In this document: piece after piece, positions 41,698-51,007 of the stretch
How positions within the stretch are numbered: the stretch's first letter is position 1
How the letters are laid out: every line of letters starts with the position of its first letter
Origin: Ignavibacteria bacterium
GTDB lineage: Bacteria; Bacteroidota; Ignavibacteria; OLB7
Length of the DNA: 64,000 bases
Direction of reading: 5' to 3'
Assembly (NCBI GenBank): GCA_020635205.1
Contig: JACKAE010000002.1
Location: 1,058,866-1,122,865 of the forward strand
Translations under genes and position numbers: made by a program
Notes under the pieces: model-generated
Databases searched by the model: none
Told to the model about the DNA's origin: nothing
The model's input: only the letters and a program-made list of their open reading frames with translations

Positions 41698-43185
41698 ATG
41701 AGTACACAACCGTTTTTGCTTCCAACACTTCTCATCTCACTTATTTTCTTGAACTTTTTTGAGCTATCTGCACAACACGTGGAGTTAGATGTTCAAGCTG
41801 ATAGCCTTCACTTCTCAATTACTACGGGAAGCTCATCCGAGCCCTTTTTCTCACAACGCCTGCCGAACGACATTTTTGAAAATCGGACAACACAACTCTC
41901 TTCGATACAGACGTTTGTTACGAACTATGGAATCATAGGGTTAAATCCTGCTCCAGGAAATGCTGGTTTTGTTTGGCCTAAGGGTTCTGGAAAAGCATAC
42001 ATGTTTGGTGGTGGATTTTGGTTTGGGACGAAGAAGCAGGTGAGTGGTACGAGTGCAATGAAGGAGTATACCGTACTCGGTTATAACCCTAATACTGGTC
42101 GCTCTTGGTTTGTTCCCGGACCAATCACTCAACCCTATTTGAATTCAGGGATAGACACCACCTATGAAGGTATCCTTAACAATCGCCTATACATATCAAC
42201 CGATTACCGTAATGGAACTGGAATTCCCTACGATACACACGATGTCGCTAACGGTGGTTCGGGTTGGCCAGTTTGGCACACGCAGGAGAAAGAGGAGGGG
42301 GGAAAGAATCACTACTTCGGAGATATGATTTTTCCTGTAGGAGATCGAACGCTCGACAACTGGCCGAAAGGACCAGTAATGATTAGCGATCAAGATATGG
42401 TTGCCGTTTACAAGGATACTGATTTGAGTCGATACGAAATTGGTGAACAGGAGGCAATGGATGAGGGATACCCAATCGGTTTGCAGGTGGAGCAACGACT
42501 CTACTCGTGGGGAACTGGACCACTCAGTGATGTGTTGATTATCCGCTATGCCTTTATCAACGTCTCTAACGATACGCTCTTCGACTCATTCTTTGCTCCA
42601 GTCTATGATGTTGATATTGGTGCGGCTGGTAATGATCGTATGAGGACAGTTATCGTCGACCCAGATGAGGATACGCTCGACCTCGGGGTGATGTGGTCGG
42701 AGTCGACAGGTGGAGATCAAGGGTACGGGTATTTGGGATTTGACTTCATACAGTCTCCGGCAGTCTACGAGGATGGAGAGAAGAAGGGATTCATCAGAAA
42801 TGACAAAATCTACTTCCGGAACGAAGAGCAGCTTGGACTACACTCCTTCCGAAACTGGGTGATTGATATCGATCCCGTTACACATGAGGAGAAGTACCCG
42901 TTTATCTCAACAGAGGCCCGTGATGGTGACAATGGTGCTGGAGACAAACGGATGGCACTCTCCACTGGCCCGTTCAACATGCTGCCGGGTGATACAGCAG
43001 TTATTGCGTTGGGAATTGTCCTTGCAAATCCCCGAGGGTCTACGCCAAGTGGAGAGTGGGAGGATATGGAGAGCCTGATTGAGAAAGATCTGGCCGCGCA
43101 GAGATTCTGGGATACGTTCACCAGAACAAACAGCGTGGAAGATGCGTGGGAACGGCTGCTGATCGGTCCGCTTGACTTGCGCTAA
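41698..43185 (+). CDS. Secreted protein of unknown function
   Basis: A 495-residue protein with a signal peptide (residues 1-25, cleavage after LSAQ). The body is glycine- and aromatic-rich beta-sheet sequence (YMFGGGFWFGTKKQVSGTSA, MISDQDMVAVYKDTDLSRY, GYGYLGFDFIQSP) with repeated acidic loops that suggest calcium-stabilised sheets. A standard T9SS C-terminal domain is not present: the end (DAWERLLIGPLDLR) lacks the G-x-Y-x and final hydrophobic strand. No known family was recognised; similar proteins are common in this lineage. Confidence 0.65.
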   Translation: MSTQPFLLPTLLISLIFLNFFELSAQHVELDVQADSLHFSITTGSSSEPFFSQRLPNDIFENRTTQLSSIQTFVTNYGIIGLNPAPGNAGFVWPKGSGKAYMFGGGFWFGTKKQVSGTSAMKEYTVLGYNPNTGRSWFVPGPITQPYLNSGIDTTYEGILNNRLYISTDYRNGTGIPYDTHDVANGGSGWPVWHTQEKEEGGKNHYFGDMIFPVGDRTLDNWPKGPVMISDQDMVAVYKDTDLSRYEIGEQEAMDEGYPIGLQVEQRLYSWGTGPLSDVLIIRYAFINVSNDTLFDSFFAPVYDVDIGAAGNDRMRTVIVDPDEDTLDLGVMWSESTGGDQGYGYLGFDFIQSPAVYEDGEKKGFIRNDKIYFRNEEQLGLHSFRNWVIDIDPVTHEEKYPFISTEARDGDNGAGDKRMALSTGPFNMLPGDTAVIALGIVLANPRGSTPSGEWEDMESLIEKDLAAQRFWDTFTRTNSVEDAWERLLIGPLDLR

Positions 43186-43328
43186 GGTGAGAGACTTGAA
43201 GCAATAACTTCTCCACTTACCAATCGAAGTTGGAGTTGATAGTTTAGATAGGATACGTGTCACTGGTGTTAGAATCACCACCAAGGGAAGACTATTTCTG
43301 TAGCACGTTTCTTTATAACAACTAAAGA

Positions 43329-43364
43329 GGGGAGAATGTTCTGGTGAACGTTTTCCCCTTCTCC
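43329..43364 (+). terminator. Intrinsic terminator after the secreted protein gene
   Basis: A 12-bp stem with two wobble pairs, GGGGAGAATGTT (43329-43340) and AACGTTTTCCCC (43347-43358), followed by TTCTCC. It lies between two convergent genes. Confidence 0.65.
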
Positions 43365-43380
43365 CATTCTTCAGCGAGCC

Positions 43381-43809
43381 TTATGATGGACGTTCTCTCC
43401 GTTCGTTTTCGCGCTCTTCAGTTTTGTCGCGGAGTGGTCGTCCTTTCTCTGGAGTTGGATCTTTTACCATACCGTACATCGCTAACCCTTCGTGGTCTTC
43501 GGGTAGATACTCAGTAATTGGCAACCCTTCTTCATTTACGAAGAGGAGACAGTGGCAGTACTTATAGATTTGCATGTCGTCGCAGGCACAAATCCAAGTG
43601 CGGTGTTGAATCTCTGCTTCTTTATCAGGATAGAAGCGGCAGGGGCAGAGTGGCCTGCCGAGCGTGTCGATGTGGTGGGCCAATCCCTTCACAACTGCCT
43701 CCGTAACGTCAGGGTTTGGGTGCTTGTACGTTCCCGATTTCCCGCAGTAAGCGTCGACAAACTTCTCCATGCGGGCTAACGATTTCTCGGAAGGATCGGC
43801 TCTCATCAT
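43381..43809 (-). CDS. ftrB: Ferredoxin-thioredoxin reductase catalytic chain
   Basis: Iron-sulfur enzyme passing electrons from ferredoxin to a thioredoxin disulfide. The 142-residue protein has the family cysteine pattern with exact spacing: Cys55 and Cys57 (CPC), sixteen residues, Cys74 and Cys76 (CAC), eight residues, Cys85 and Cys87 (CHC). The second motif is CAC instead of CPC. The C-terminus is extended and charged (DKTEERENERRERPS), and no variable subunit gene is near, as in archaeal and anaerobic bacterial FTR. The first methionine pair leaves two starts three bases apart. Confidence 0.9.
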   Translation of the reverse strand: MMRADPSEKSLARMEKFVDAYCGKSGTYKHPNPDVTEAVVKGLAHHIDTLGRPLCPCRFYPDKEAEIQHRTWICACDDMQIYKYCHCLLFVNEEGLPITEYLPEDHEGLAMYGMVKDPTPEKGRPLRDKTEERENERRERPS

Positions 43810-44071
43810 CTGCTCCGGTTTGGTTCAAGAGTTACGTTCTGAAGAAAGGGAATTGCTCACTGTTCTCTCACGCTCGGCAATTCTATTAGTTGAAGAATAT
43901 AAGAAGCTCTCGATGAACAGAGAGATATGTTTTTCGTCTGCTGAAAGGGAATGACAGTAGTCAGTTGGGGGGGAGGTTGCCTCTTCTGGTGAGAAGAAAT
44001 TTCGGCACAATGTTTGCCTGTGTGTGGGGCACAATCGCACTCTGCCACAACGATAACTGAAGAAAAAAAGT

Positions 44072-44638
44072 ATGCGACGCATCGCAATCGTAGGCCCTTG
44101 CGGGGCTGGAAAGTCGACTTTGGCCAGAACTTTGGGTGACCTTACTGGCTTACCAGTTTGGCACTTAGATAAAATCTGGTGGTTGCCCGGGTGGATTGAA
44201 GATACGCCTGAACGATTCGACGAGAAGCTGAGGGACGTTGTTGATGGGGAGGAGTGGATAATCGATGGGAACTACAGCCGTACCTTCAACATCCGCCTCC
44301 CTAAGGCTGACACAGTAATCTACCTCGACTTCCCGCGCAGAATTTATTTCCGTCGCGTTCTCTGGCGTATCACGAAAGGATATGGGAAGACGCGACCTGA
44401 TCTCGCTGAAAACTGTCCCGAACGTTTCGATTTGGAGTTCCTACATTTCGTCTGGAACATCCCAAAGAAATCTCGTCCTCGTACCCAACAGCTCCTTGCT
44501 GAGTATGCAAGTGAGTTTACACTCTACACATTTCGAAAGCCGAAGGAGGTTAAACAATTTCTCGAGGAGGTGAAGGGAAAGCTTCATAGCGAGAACGTAA
44601 TTCAAAGCGATCAATCCTCACCAGTGCTCAATCGCTGA
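44072..44638 (+). CDS. FlaR-type P-loop kinase (DNA topology modulation protein family)
   Basis: A 188-residue small P-loop protein resembling adenylate kinases and FlaR. Walker A is GPCGAGKST (residues 8-16), followed by HLDKIWWLPGW, a GEEWIIDGNYSRTF motif and VIYLDFPRRIYFRRVLWR. It is presumably a nucleotide or small-molecule kinase; the DNA topology name is historical and does not establish function. Single gene with no clear partners. Confidence 0.8.
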   Translation: MRRIAIVGPCGAGKSTLARTLGDLTGLPVWHLDKIWWLPGWIEDTPERFDEKLRDVVDGEEWIIDGNYSRTFNIRLPKADTVIYLDFPRRIYFRRVLWRITKGYGKTRPDLAENCPERFDLEFLHFVWNIPKKSRPRTQQLLAEYASEFTLYTFRKPKEVKQFLEEVKGKLHSENVIQSDQSSPVLNR

Positions 44639-44793
44639 GGTTGATCTATGGTGAAGGATATCTGAAAGCTGACGGCGTTAACATGAACAGAGGTCCCTCT
44701 TTTTAAAAGTTGGTGCGCGACCTAAACAGTCGTGGCTACCCATACCTTGCACTCACGTACTCCCACACTCTCAACTCTATAAACTCTCCAGAC

Positions 44794-45054
44794 TTACATC
44801 CCCATCTCAACCGAAACATTGCAGTCATCGGTGGCGATGTGAATAAGCCGGTCGTCAATTGCTACGCGCATACTCTTTACATTCTCTGGAACAAGTTCTT
44901 TCGACTCTGGATTTTCGATAAAATCCATCAGCACGAGCCAGTCCTGTTGTGTCAGGGCAACTTCGGACGTGTCTCCTTCCTGCATCATCGGATAAAACTT
45001 GAGAACCTTCTCCAAGAGAGTAAGTCCTTGCTTCAAGTGTAGTGTTGGTTCCAT
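44794..45054 (-). CDS. Small conserved-looking protein of unknown function
   Basis: An 86-residue acidic frame with ordinary composition (LTQQDWLVLMDFIENPESKE, MRVAIDDRLIHIATDDCNVS). It has no signal peptide or membrane segment. GGA immediately before the ATG is closer than a normal ribosome site. No family recognised. It is probably real because composition and length differ from the antisense shadows, but the evidence is modest. Confidence 0.5.
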   Translation of the reverse strand: MEPTLHLKQGLTLLEKVLKFYPMMQEGDTSEVALTQQDWLVLMDFIENPESKELVPENVKSMRVAIDDRLIHIATDDCNVSVEMGM

Positions 45055-45222
45055 TCCTTTTGAATATTTGAATAATCGTGGCGCTGCTCTCTGTTAACGA
45101 AGTCCACGAAATTACGTGATGAAAAGTTGGGGGTGAGTGACGAGTTGTTGTGATGTTTGTCTGAGTTTAGTGTCTTTTTTTCTATCGTCAACCAAGTATT
45201 CATCTTCAACAAGCTACTGAAC

Positions 45223-46035
45223 ATGAAGCGCAACCTGTATTCATTTCTCATCTCTTTTTTGAACATTCTCCTCGTTCTCTTTCTCTTTTCTTGTTCTTCG
45301 AATCCAAATAATCCGGGAAATGGGTTATCAGGAAACCTGTCTGGAAAAATCATTCTCGAAAACGGGTTTCTTCAGGAAGAAAGCGACCACAGTGGGGCGA
45401 TTGTCGAAGCTGTGGGGACATCCTATCGAACAGAATCTACAGTTGATGGTTCGTGGCGGTTAGAGAATTTACCAGCCGGAACGTATGTGATTAAGGTGAG
45501 CAAAGATGGTTATACTCACCGCAAAGTTTTTGGCTATCAGTTCGTTGGTGGGGGAGAGGCATACTTCTATAAGACATACCTTACACGACTTCCTTCACAC
45601 AGCGCAAAGAACCTGACGGCAGTAATTGAAGATACAGTGCATCAAGATAATCATCATCCAGACTTACCCGACTCAATTCGTCAAGTTGCTCCTTACGTCC
45701 GTTTTGCGATGGATATATTGAACGCCCCAATGACAGGTGACGACATCAAGCTTCAGATGTATGTGTCGCGAAACCCGAACGTCAGTTATCGGGAGGGAGA
45801 GTATGACACTCGGAGAATATTCTATTTGCCCGGTACGTTTACCAGTTTCTCTTTTCCAATGAACGATTACCTGAACAGGGGAGATTTCACTTCAGGGGAG
45901 AGAATCTATGTGGTCATTTATCCTGCGGCTAACGGGACACATGGGGGGGAGTACTTCGACAATGAGTTAGGACATGAAGTGGACAGTGACGTTGTGGATA
46001 ATCCATCGAATGTCGTTTCAATTGTTATACCGTGA
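45223..46035 (+). CDS. Lipoprotein with carboxypeptidase-regulatory-like domain (copy 1)
   Basis: A 270-residue lipoprotein: signal ending in LFSC (Cys24), then one beta-sandwich of the carboxypeptidase-regulatory or transthyretin type at about 35-110 (GAIVEAVGTSYRTES, SWRLENLPAGTYVIKVSKDG). Such domains are common surface or outer-membrane attachment modules in Bacteroidota. The remainder is unrecognised. It is a paralogue of the next gene; the start at 45223 is preferred over an earlier frame start at 45157 because it gives a normal signal. Confidence 0.8.
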   Translation: MKRNLYSFLISFLNILLVLFLFSCSSNPNNPGNGLSGNLSGKIILENGFLQEESDHSGAIVEAVGTSYRTESTVDGSWRLENLPAGTYVIKVSKDGYTHRKVFGYQFVGGGEAYFYKTYLTRLPSHSAKNLTAVIEDTVHQDNHHPDLPDSIRQVAPYVRFAMDILNAPMTGDDIKLQMYVSRNPNVSYREGEYDTRRIFYLPGTFTSFSFPMNDYLNRGDFTSGERIYVVIYPAANGTHGGEYFDNELGHEVDSDVVDNPSNVVSIVIP

Positions 46036-46102
46036 TCCTTACCTGGTAAACAGTCTCTTTGGGGTGTAAAGTCTTCATATTCATTACTCGACATTATCCA
46101 CG

Positions 46103-46948
46103 ATGAAAACTTCGCAGCATTACTCCTATCCACTTTTGTTTGTTCTCACTCTCATTACGTTAACCACCCTCAGTTCATGTGGGAGCGACCCTTCAGATCC
46201 CGGCAATCGATTGACTGGGGTTCTCACAGGCAAAGTCATCGTGTACGACCAATACGGAAACAAAGAGCAAGACCTGAGTGGCGTAAAAGTAGAAGTTGAT
46301 GGGACTTCGTATAAGGGAATTTCAGAGCAAGATGGCTATTGGCACATTGAAAATCTTCCTGCTGGTACGTATGTTATTACGATGAGCAAAGATGGGTATA
46401 GCCAGTACAAATATTATGCCTATCCATTTGTTGGTGGGGGGGAGGGCTTTCTCAACGAAACAGCCATATATCAGATACCTACGTACAAGATTGAATCGTT
46501 ATGGATGGGGTATGTCGATACAACAACCAGAAGAACTGACACCTTAGTGTATGACTCCGCAACGGGAAAGGCCTACCATGACGTAAAAGATACTCTCGTA
46601 TCCGTAGAACCATACTTTGTGGCATACGGTCGTATGAACCAACCTCCTCCCGTTAACAATTATCAGAGTCTAATTCTCTTCTCAGGCAGAAACCCAGATG
46701 TATCGAGTGCTCCGGGGAAATACGAACATTTAGAGATACTTCGGTCTGAGTCGGAAAGCCAAGATTTTGACTTTAAACTGAATGTGACGCTCACGTACTA
46801 CTCGGCTGGGGAAACTATCTACCTCAGAGCCTACCCAATAGCGTCGGCTGCCTATGGGAGTTACTACTCCAACCCCTTAACCGGAGAGCGATTCCTCCTT
46901 GGGCTAAGCGAGGAGGGATCGCAAATACTCTCGGTTGTCAAACAGTAG
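46103..46948 (+). CDS. Lipoprotein with carboxypeptidase-regulatory-like domain (copy 2)
   Basis: A 281-residue paralogue of the gene 67 bases upstream. It has a lipobox LSSC (Cys26) and the same module (GVKVEVDGTSYKGISEQDG, WHIENLPAGTYVITMSKDG, FVGGGEGFL). The C-terminal halves share a dihedral NPDVSSAPGKYE/NPNVSYREGEYD motif. The pair must be a tandem duplication. No partner genes show its job; a surface or sugar-binding role is guesswork. Confidence 0.8.
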   Translation: MKTSQHYSYPLLFVLTLITLTTLSSCGSDPSDPGNRLTGVLTGKVIVYDQYGNKEQDLSGVKVEVDGTSYKGISEQDGYWHIENLPAGTYVITMSKDGYSQYKYYAYPFVGGGEGFLNETAIYQIPTYKIESLWMGYVDTTTRRTDTLVYDSATGKAYHDVKDTLVSVEPYFVAYGRMNQPPPVNNYQSLILFSGRNPDVSSAPGKYEHLEILRSESESQDFDFKLNVTLTYYSAGETIYLRAYPIASAAYGSYYSNPLTGERFLLGLSEEGSQILSVVKQ

Positions 46949-46972
46949 TATGTCTTCGCGAACTATTCATAA

Positions 46973-49900
46973 CTATTCTTTTCCCAGCAAACATTCACCA
47001 TCAATCCAATAAGGGCAAAGTGAGCAGTGGGCTGATGTCAGCGGAAGCTGGCGGCGACCCGAATAGCTGAGGGCGCGGATATCTTCGATTGTCGCAACAA
47101 TCTCCTCTTCGGTTCTCACAAGATCAAACTTGCTGAAGGTGAAGTCTTGTGGTCTGTTTAGTGCTTCGGTGAAGAGAATCGTGCCAGTAATCGAGCGTTG
47201 CTTTGAGTTCAATTTCGAAATGAGCCAAGCGTAGAGGCGAATCTGTGGTAGGTAGCTCTCTGCAATTGATTCCGGATCACGATCGCGTAGCCGAAGCGTC
47301 TTAAACTGAGTGAAGGAGAAGGTTCCATCTTCTGCAGTTACGAGGCGATCCATCACACCGACGATAAACTCGCGGTTCGGTCTCGTGCCGAGTGGGGTGC
47401 GCAGTTCCTTTGCCCCTTCGGAGGTTGATCCTTCAGGAAACATTCGTTTGCGTCCCTCATCTGAGGTGAGCAGATTTCTCACCGTGGCAATCAACTGCTC
47501 ACGCAATCTGGTGAGGGTCATTTCATCCATCGGTTCTAAGGAGAGGAGGCGTTCAACGATCCCTTCAACAGTTGAGACTTCTTCTTCGCTCTGAGAAGCA
47601 TCCTCGCTCTCGCTATCAGTTGAAGCTCTACTTCGAGTGCTACCGGTAATGCGTCGTGCCACTTCTCTGAAAAGTCGGGCAAAGGTTGTCCCATCCTCAC
47701 TATCACTCTCGTCGGGATTCTCCTCCCACGCGGCGGCAATCGCTTCCGGTATCCCGAGTCGGTAGCGGAGATAGTACTTAGTTGGACACTGCGAGTAGGT
47801 GAGGAACTGCGTCGCCGAATAGATTTCGCCACGCGCCCGCGCCGGAATTTCACCGATCTGCAAATACTCCGGGTGGAAGCTCGACTCACTTTCCCCTTCC
47901 GGTCTGTACCGTTCCAATTCTGCGATCGATCGCCTTACGTAGATATTCTGGTTCCAAGGGAGGGAGGTGATAGTTGCCCCATCCTCTTCAAGGAACCTGA
48001 GCGTTCGCGTTTGCACTGACACCTCTCCTTCCTCAGGAAGGGAAGGGAGTGGGGCAAGGCTCCACTCCAACATAGTATTTGCGGCTGGTTCATCCCCACA
48101 CTCACCAGAGATCACCAGCATATCACGTGCCCTTGTCAAGGCTACGTAGAAAATGCGAGCCTCTTCAGCACGTTCTTTTTCACGCCGCCGCATCTTCATC
48201 AGGGCTGTCACCATCGGTCTGAACTCATCCGCATTGAAAGTCCAATTCCAACCGAATCCGAGTTCTTTATCGAAAAATGGAGGATTGGAAACGCGAGTGG
48301 GTGAGTTCAAGTTCGGGAGGAAGACAACGGGAAATTCCAGACCTTTTGCTCCGTGCATTGTCATCAAACGGACGGCGTCGCGACTCTGGTTGATTGCCGC
48401 CTCCGACTCCATCTCTTCCGATTCAATCTGCGCGGTCAACTGTTCTACGAAGTCGAAGAGATTCGTAAACCCTCTCGACTCGAAGTCGCGAGCCATGTCG
48501 ATCAACTTGTCAACGTTGGCCAGCATCTGTTCACCACGCTCAGCTCCAACTACTGCTCCGCGCCACCCGGTCCGCTCGATGATTCGCTTCATCAGAAGAG
48601 ATACGGGAATCCTGCTCGCCATTGCGCGATCATCCTCCAACAACTGAACGGCTCTCGTGATCGGCTCACTCCCTTTTTTTGATTGAACCCAGCCAACCGC
48701 CCGCGACCACAAATCACGCCCCTCATCCTTCCCAGTGCTCTCACGACTTATTCTGTAGAGTTCAGCGTCGGAGATTGCGAAGAAGGGGGAGCGGAGCAGA
48801 CCGAGCAGGGCAATGTCATCTCTACTGTTGAGGAGAGTGCGAAGGTAGTTCGTCATGTCGTAGACTTCCTGTGTTCGGAAATACCCTGAACTGCCGTGGG
48901 TTAAGAATGGGATGCCGTGCGACCGAAGAGCACGTTCAATATCCTCAAATGTCTTTCTCTTTCGGCAGAGGATAGCGATGTCGCTGAAGCGGACTGCTCG
49001 GGTTTCTTCCACCTCTCCACCTTCAGGAACTTCCCATACACATTCTTCCCCCTCGGCTACCATCAACAGAATTCTTCGGGCAATGAGTTCTGCCTCTGAG
49101 AGTTGCGTACTCTCTACGCCACCTTCCTCTTCGTTCGACTCAGGTGGAACTAACAGCACCTCAACATTTCCTTTCCCTTCGGAGTGGCGTGCGCAGACTA
49201 AGGGTTCATATTCCACACCGTAGTCGGAGCTTGCCGACGAACGCATCACCGGGGCACACGCTTCGTTAACGTAGGCACAGATGTTGGGGAGCAGCCGGAA
49301 CGAGGCATCCAAACGAATCTCACCCAAACTCTCGTCGCGTGACTCTGGCTCGATCAACTCTTCTCGGTACTCCAGCAAATAGTCCGCTCGACCTTTATCT
49401 CTGTTGACCTTGCGAATCTCTCCAGTTGCTTCGGTGAAGACTTCTACTTCCGCTCCTCTGAAACCGTAGATCGATTGTTTTCGATCTCCTACAACGCAGA
49501 TTAAATCCAGATCCTGCAGTTGCCGCGCCATCCGGCGAACGATGCGATATTGTAGCTCGTTCGTATCCTGAAACTCATCCACCATGATGTAGCGGAAGCG
49601 TCCGGCAATTCGCAGCAGAGCATCTTCTTGATCGAGTGCATGGTAGAGGCGAAGCTGCAAATCTTCAAAGTCTAATCCTCCAACAAGCTCTTTCCGTTGG
49701 TTGTATAGGTAGAGTGCCTTGTCGAAGATTGCGAGTAATCCCTGAGCATCGTCGTAAAGTTGTTCGTGAAGAGTGGGGGAGGGGTCGGCAGTTAAGAAAT
49801 CTTCAGCATTCTTTAGCGCACGCTTTAGTACTTGTACGAATGGTTCAAGCTGATCGAACTCAGCACCGGAAAGATCATAGCTCCTCTTGCGTAGGTCACC

Positions 49901-50716
49901 ACTTTTATTGAGAAAAATTTCTCTCAACAACTTGGCAATGCTTGCCAAGTATTCGCCAGCAGATTCAGCACGTTCGGCGGCACTTAGTAGCTGTGTAGCC
50001 TGCGCAGCCAAGTCCGGTTTTAGAAACCCAATCAGTTCAGCCACTATTGGACGAGTTTCGGCATTGAGCGTCATGCTCCTAACGGCTGCCTCCACACCAT
50101 TATTCCACCGCTCCAACAGTTCATCTCGTCCCAGACTTAAGCCCCCTTGACTTCGACTGAGGAGAATGGTCTCACGGTTCGCGAGCATCAAACGGAGAAT
50201 GCTCTCCATCTGCTCACGGCCAACCCTTCGGGCAATATCGTATGCACCATCAAACTCGGCTGGGGGATTGTCGGCCAGTGCCACCTCGATTGCTTCCATC
50301 AACGCCACATCTTCCATCACCCCCCGTTCGTATCCGCTGATAACAGCGAAGTTGGCTGGCACTTCAGCCTCAATCGGGAACTCGCGAAGCATCTGAGAGC
50401 AGAAGCCGTGGATTGTGGTTACGACCGCAGAGGGGAATTTCTCACGAACATCTTTCAGTCGCTTCCACGAACGTTTGTGCTGGTCGTCGGCAAGGCGTAG
50501 GTCAATCTCGCGTGCAATGCGCGAGCGAAGTTCTGCGGCAGCCTTCTCAGTGAATGTGATTGCAGCGATCTCCTTCGGCTCATATCCCCGATACTCGATC
50601 AGATCACAATACCTACTAACGAGCACACTCGTCTTCCCCGAACCAGCATTTGCCGTGATCGAAATGTGACGCTGGGCATCGTGTGCCTTCTTCTGGTTGA
50701 GTGTAAACTGTGGCAT
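46973..50716 (-). CDS. addA: AddA-like UvrD-family helicase with atypical RecB-type nuclease domain
   Basis: A 1247-residue double-strand-break repair helicase. Walker A is ANAGSGKTSVLVSRY (about 22-36), motif II YIMVDEFQDTNE (about 384-395), motif III VGDRKQSIYGFRGAE, motif V MTMHGAKGLEFPVVFLPN, and motif VI EEARIFYVALTRARDMLV. The C-terminal nuclease-like part has Cys in YSQCPTKYYLRY and Cys-x2-Cys-x6-Cys in CSLCPYWIDGEC, an iron-sulfur staple as in AddB/Cas4. The active-site block GVMDRL ... FTQFKT has Gln where DYKT has Asp, so cleavage may be weak or lost. No addB adjoins it. Confidence 0.88.
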   Translation of the reverse strand: MPQFTLNQKKAHDAQRHISITANAGSGKTSVLVSRYCDLIEYRGYEPKEIAAITFTEKAAAELRSRIAREIDLRLADDQHKRSWKRLKDVREKFPSAVVTTIHGFCSQMLREFPIEAEVPANFAVISGYERGVMEDVALMEAIEVALADNPPAEFDGAYDIARRVGREQMESILRLMLANRETILLSRSQGGLSLGRDELLERWNNGVEAAVRSMTLNAETRPIVAELIGFLKPDLAAQATQLLSAAERAESAGEYLASIAKLLREIFLNKSGDLRKRSYDLSGAEFDQLEPFVQVLKRALKNAEDFLTADPSPTLHEQLYDDAQGLLAIFDKALYLYNQRKELVGGLDFEDLQLRLYHALDQEDALLRIAGRFRYIMVDEFQDTNELQYRIVRRMARQLQDLDLICVVGDRKQSIYGFRGAEVEVFTEATGEIRKVNRDKGRADYLLEYREELIEPESRDESLGEIRLDASFRLLPNICAYVNEACAPVMRSSASSDYGVEYEPLVCARHSEGKGNVEVLLVPPESNEEEGGVESTQLSEAELIARRILLMVAEGEECVWEVPEGGEVEETRAVRFSDIAILCRKRKTFEDIERALRSHGIPFLTHGSSGYFRTQEVYDMTNYLRTLLNSRDDIALLGLLRSPFFAISDAELYRISRESTGKDEGRDLWSRAVGWVQSKKGSEPITRAVQLLEDDRAMASRIPVSLLMKRIIERTGWRGAVVGAERGEQMLANVDKLIDMARDFESRGFTNLFDFVEQLTAQIESEEMESEAAINQSRDAVRLMTMHGAKGLEFPVVFLPNLNSPTRVSNPPFFDKELGFGWNWTFNADEFRPMVTALMKMRRREKERAEEARIFYVALTRARDMLVISGECGDEPAANTMLEWSLAPLPSLPEEGEVSVQTRTLRFLEEDGATITSLPWNQNIYVRRSIAELERYRPEGESESSFHPEYLQIGEIPARARGEIYSATQFLTYSQCPTKYYLRYRLGIPEAIAAAWEENPDESDSEDGTTFARLFREVARRITGSTRSRASTDSESEDASQSEEEVSTVEGIVERLLSLEPMDEMTLTRLREQLIATVRNLLTSDEGRKRMFPEGSTSEGAKELRTPLGTRPNREFIVGVMDRLVTAEDGTFSFTQFKTLRLRDRDPESIAESYLPQIRLYAWLISKLNSKQRSITGTILFTEALNRPQDFTFSKFDLVRTEEEIVATIEDIRALSYSGRRQLPLTSAHCSLCPYWIDGECLLGKE

Positions 50717-50735
50717 GGATAAAAGTACGAAAGAA

Positions 50736-50864
50736 GTGTGGGAGAGTGTATGAGTGTGGGAGTATAAGAGTCTAAGAGTGCAGGAGGATTGGAAGTCGAG
50801 AAGAAGTGTATGAGTATATGAGTGTGGGAGTCTAAGAGTGAAAGAGAATTGGAGGTGGCCGATG
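50736..50864. repeat. Degenerate octanucleotide repeat array
   Basis: About sixteen units of eight bases fit GTNTNNGA (GTGTGGGA, GTGTATGA, GTATAAGA, GTCTAAGA ...), arranged as two about 60-base blocks. It lies just before (on the plus strand) the divergent asparagine-synthase-like gene, upstream of the AddA-like gene's start. Confidence 0.75.
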
Positions 50865-51007
50865 GTTTTTAGCTAACATCGGGACAAGTGGAGGTATTTG
50901 ATCTGTGTCGTCGAGAAGTCAAGACAACTCTACACCGAGCGATTGGGATAATCTGATGCCAACTCTTTGCCGTAACTTCCTCTTTTATCAACTACGAATC
51001 GTTTTAC

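Noticed and set aside
50736..50864. CRISPR-like array
   Set aside because: The units are eight bases without spacers of equal length; no cas gene is near.
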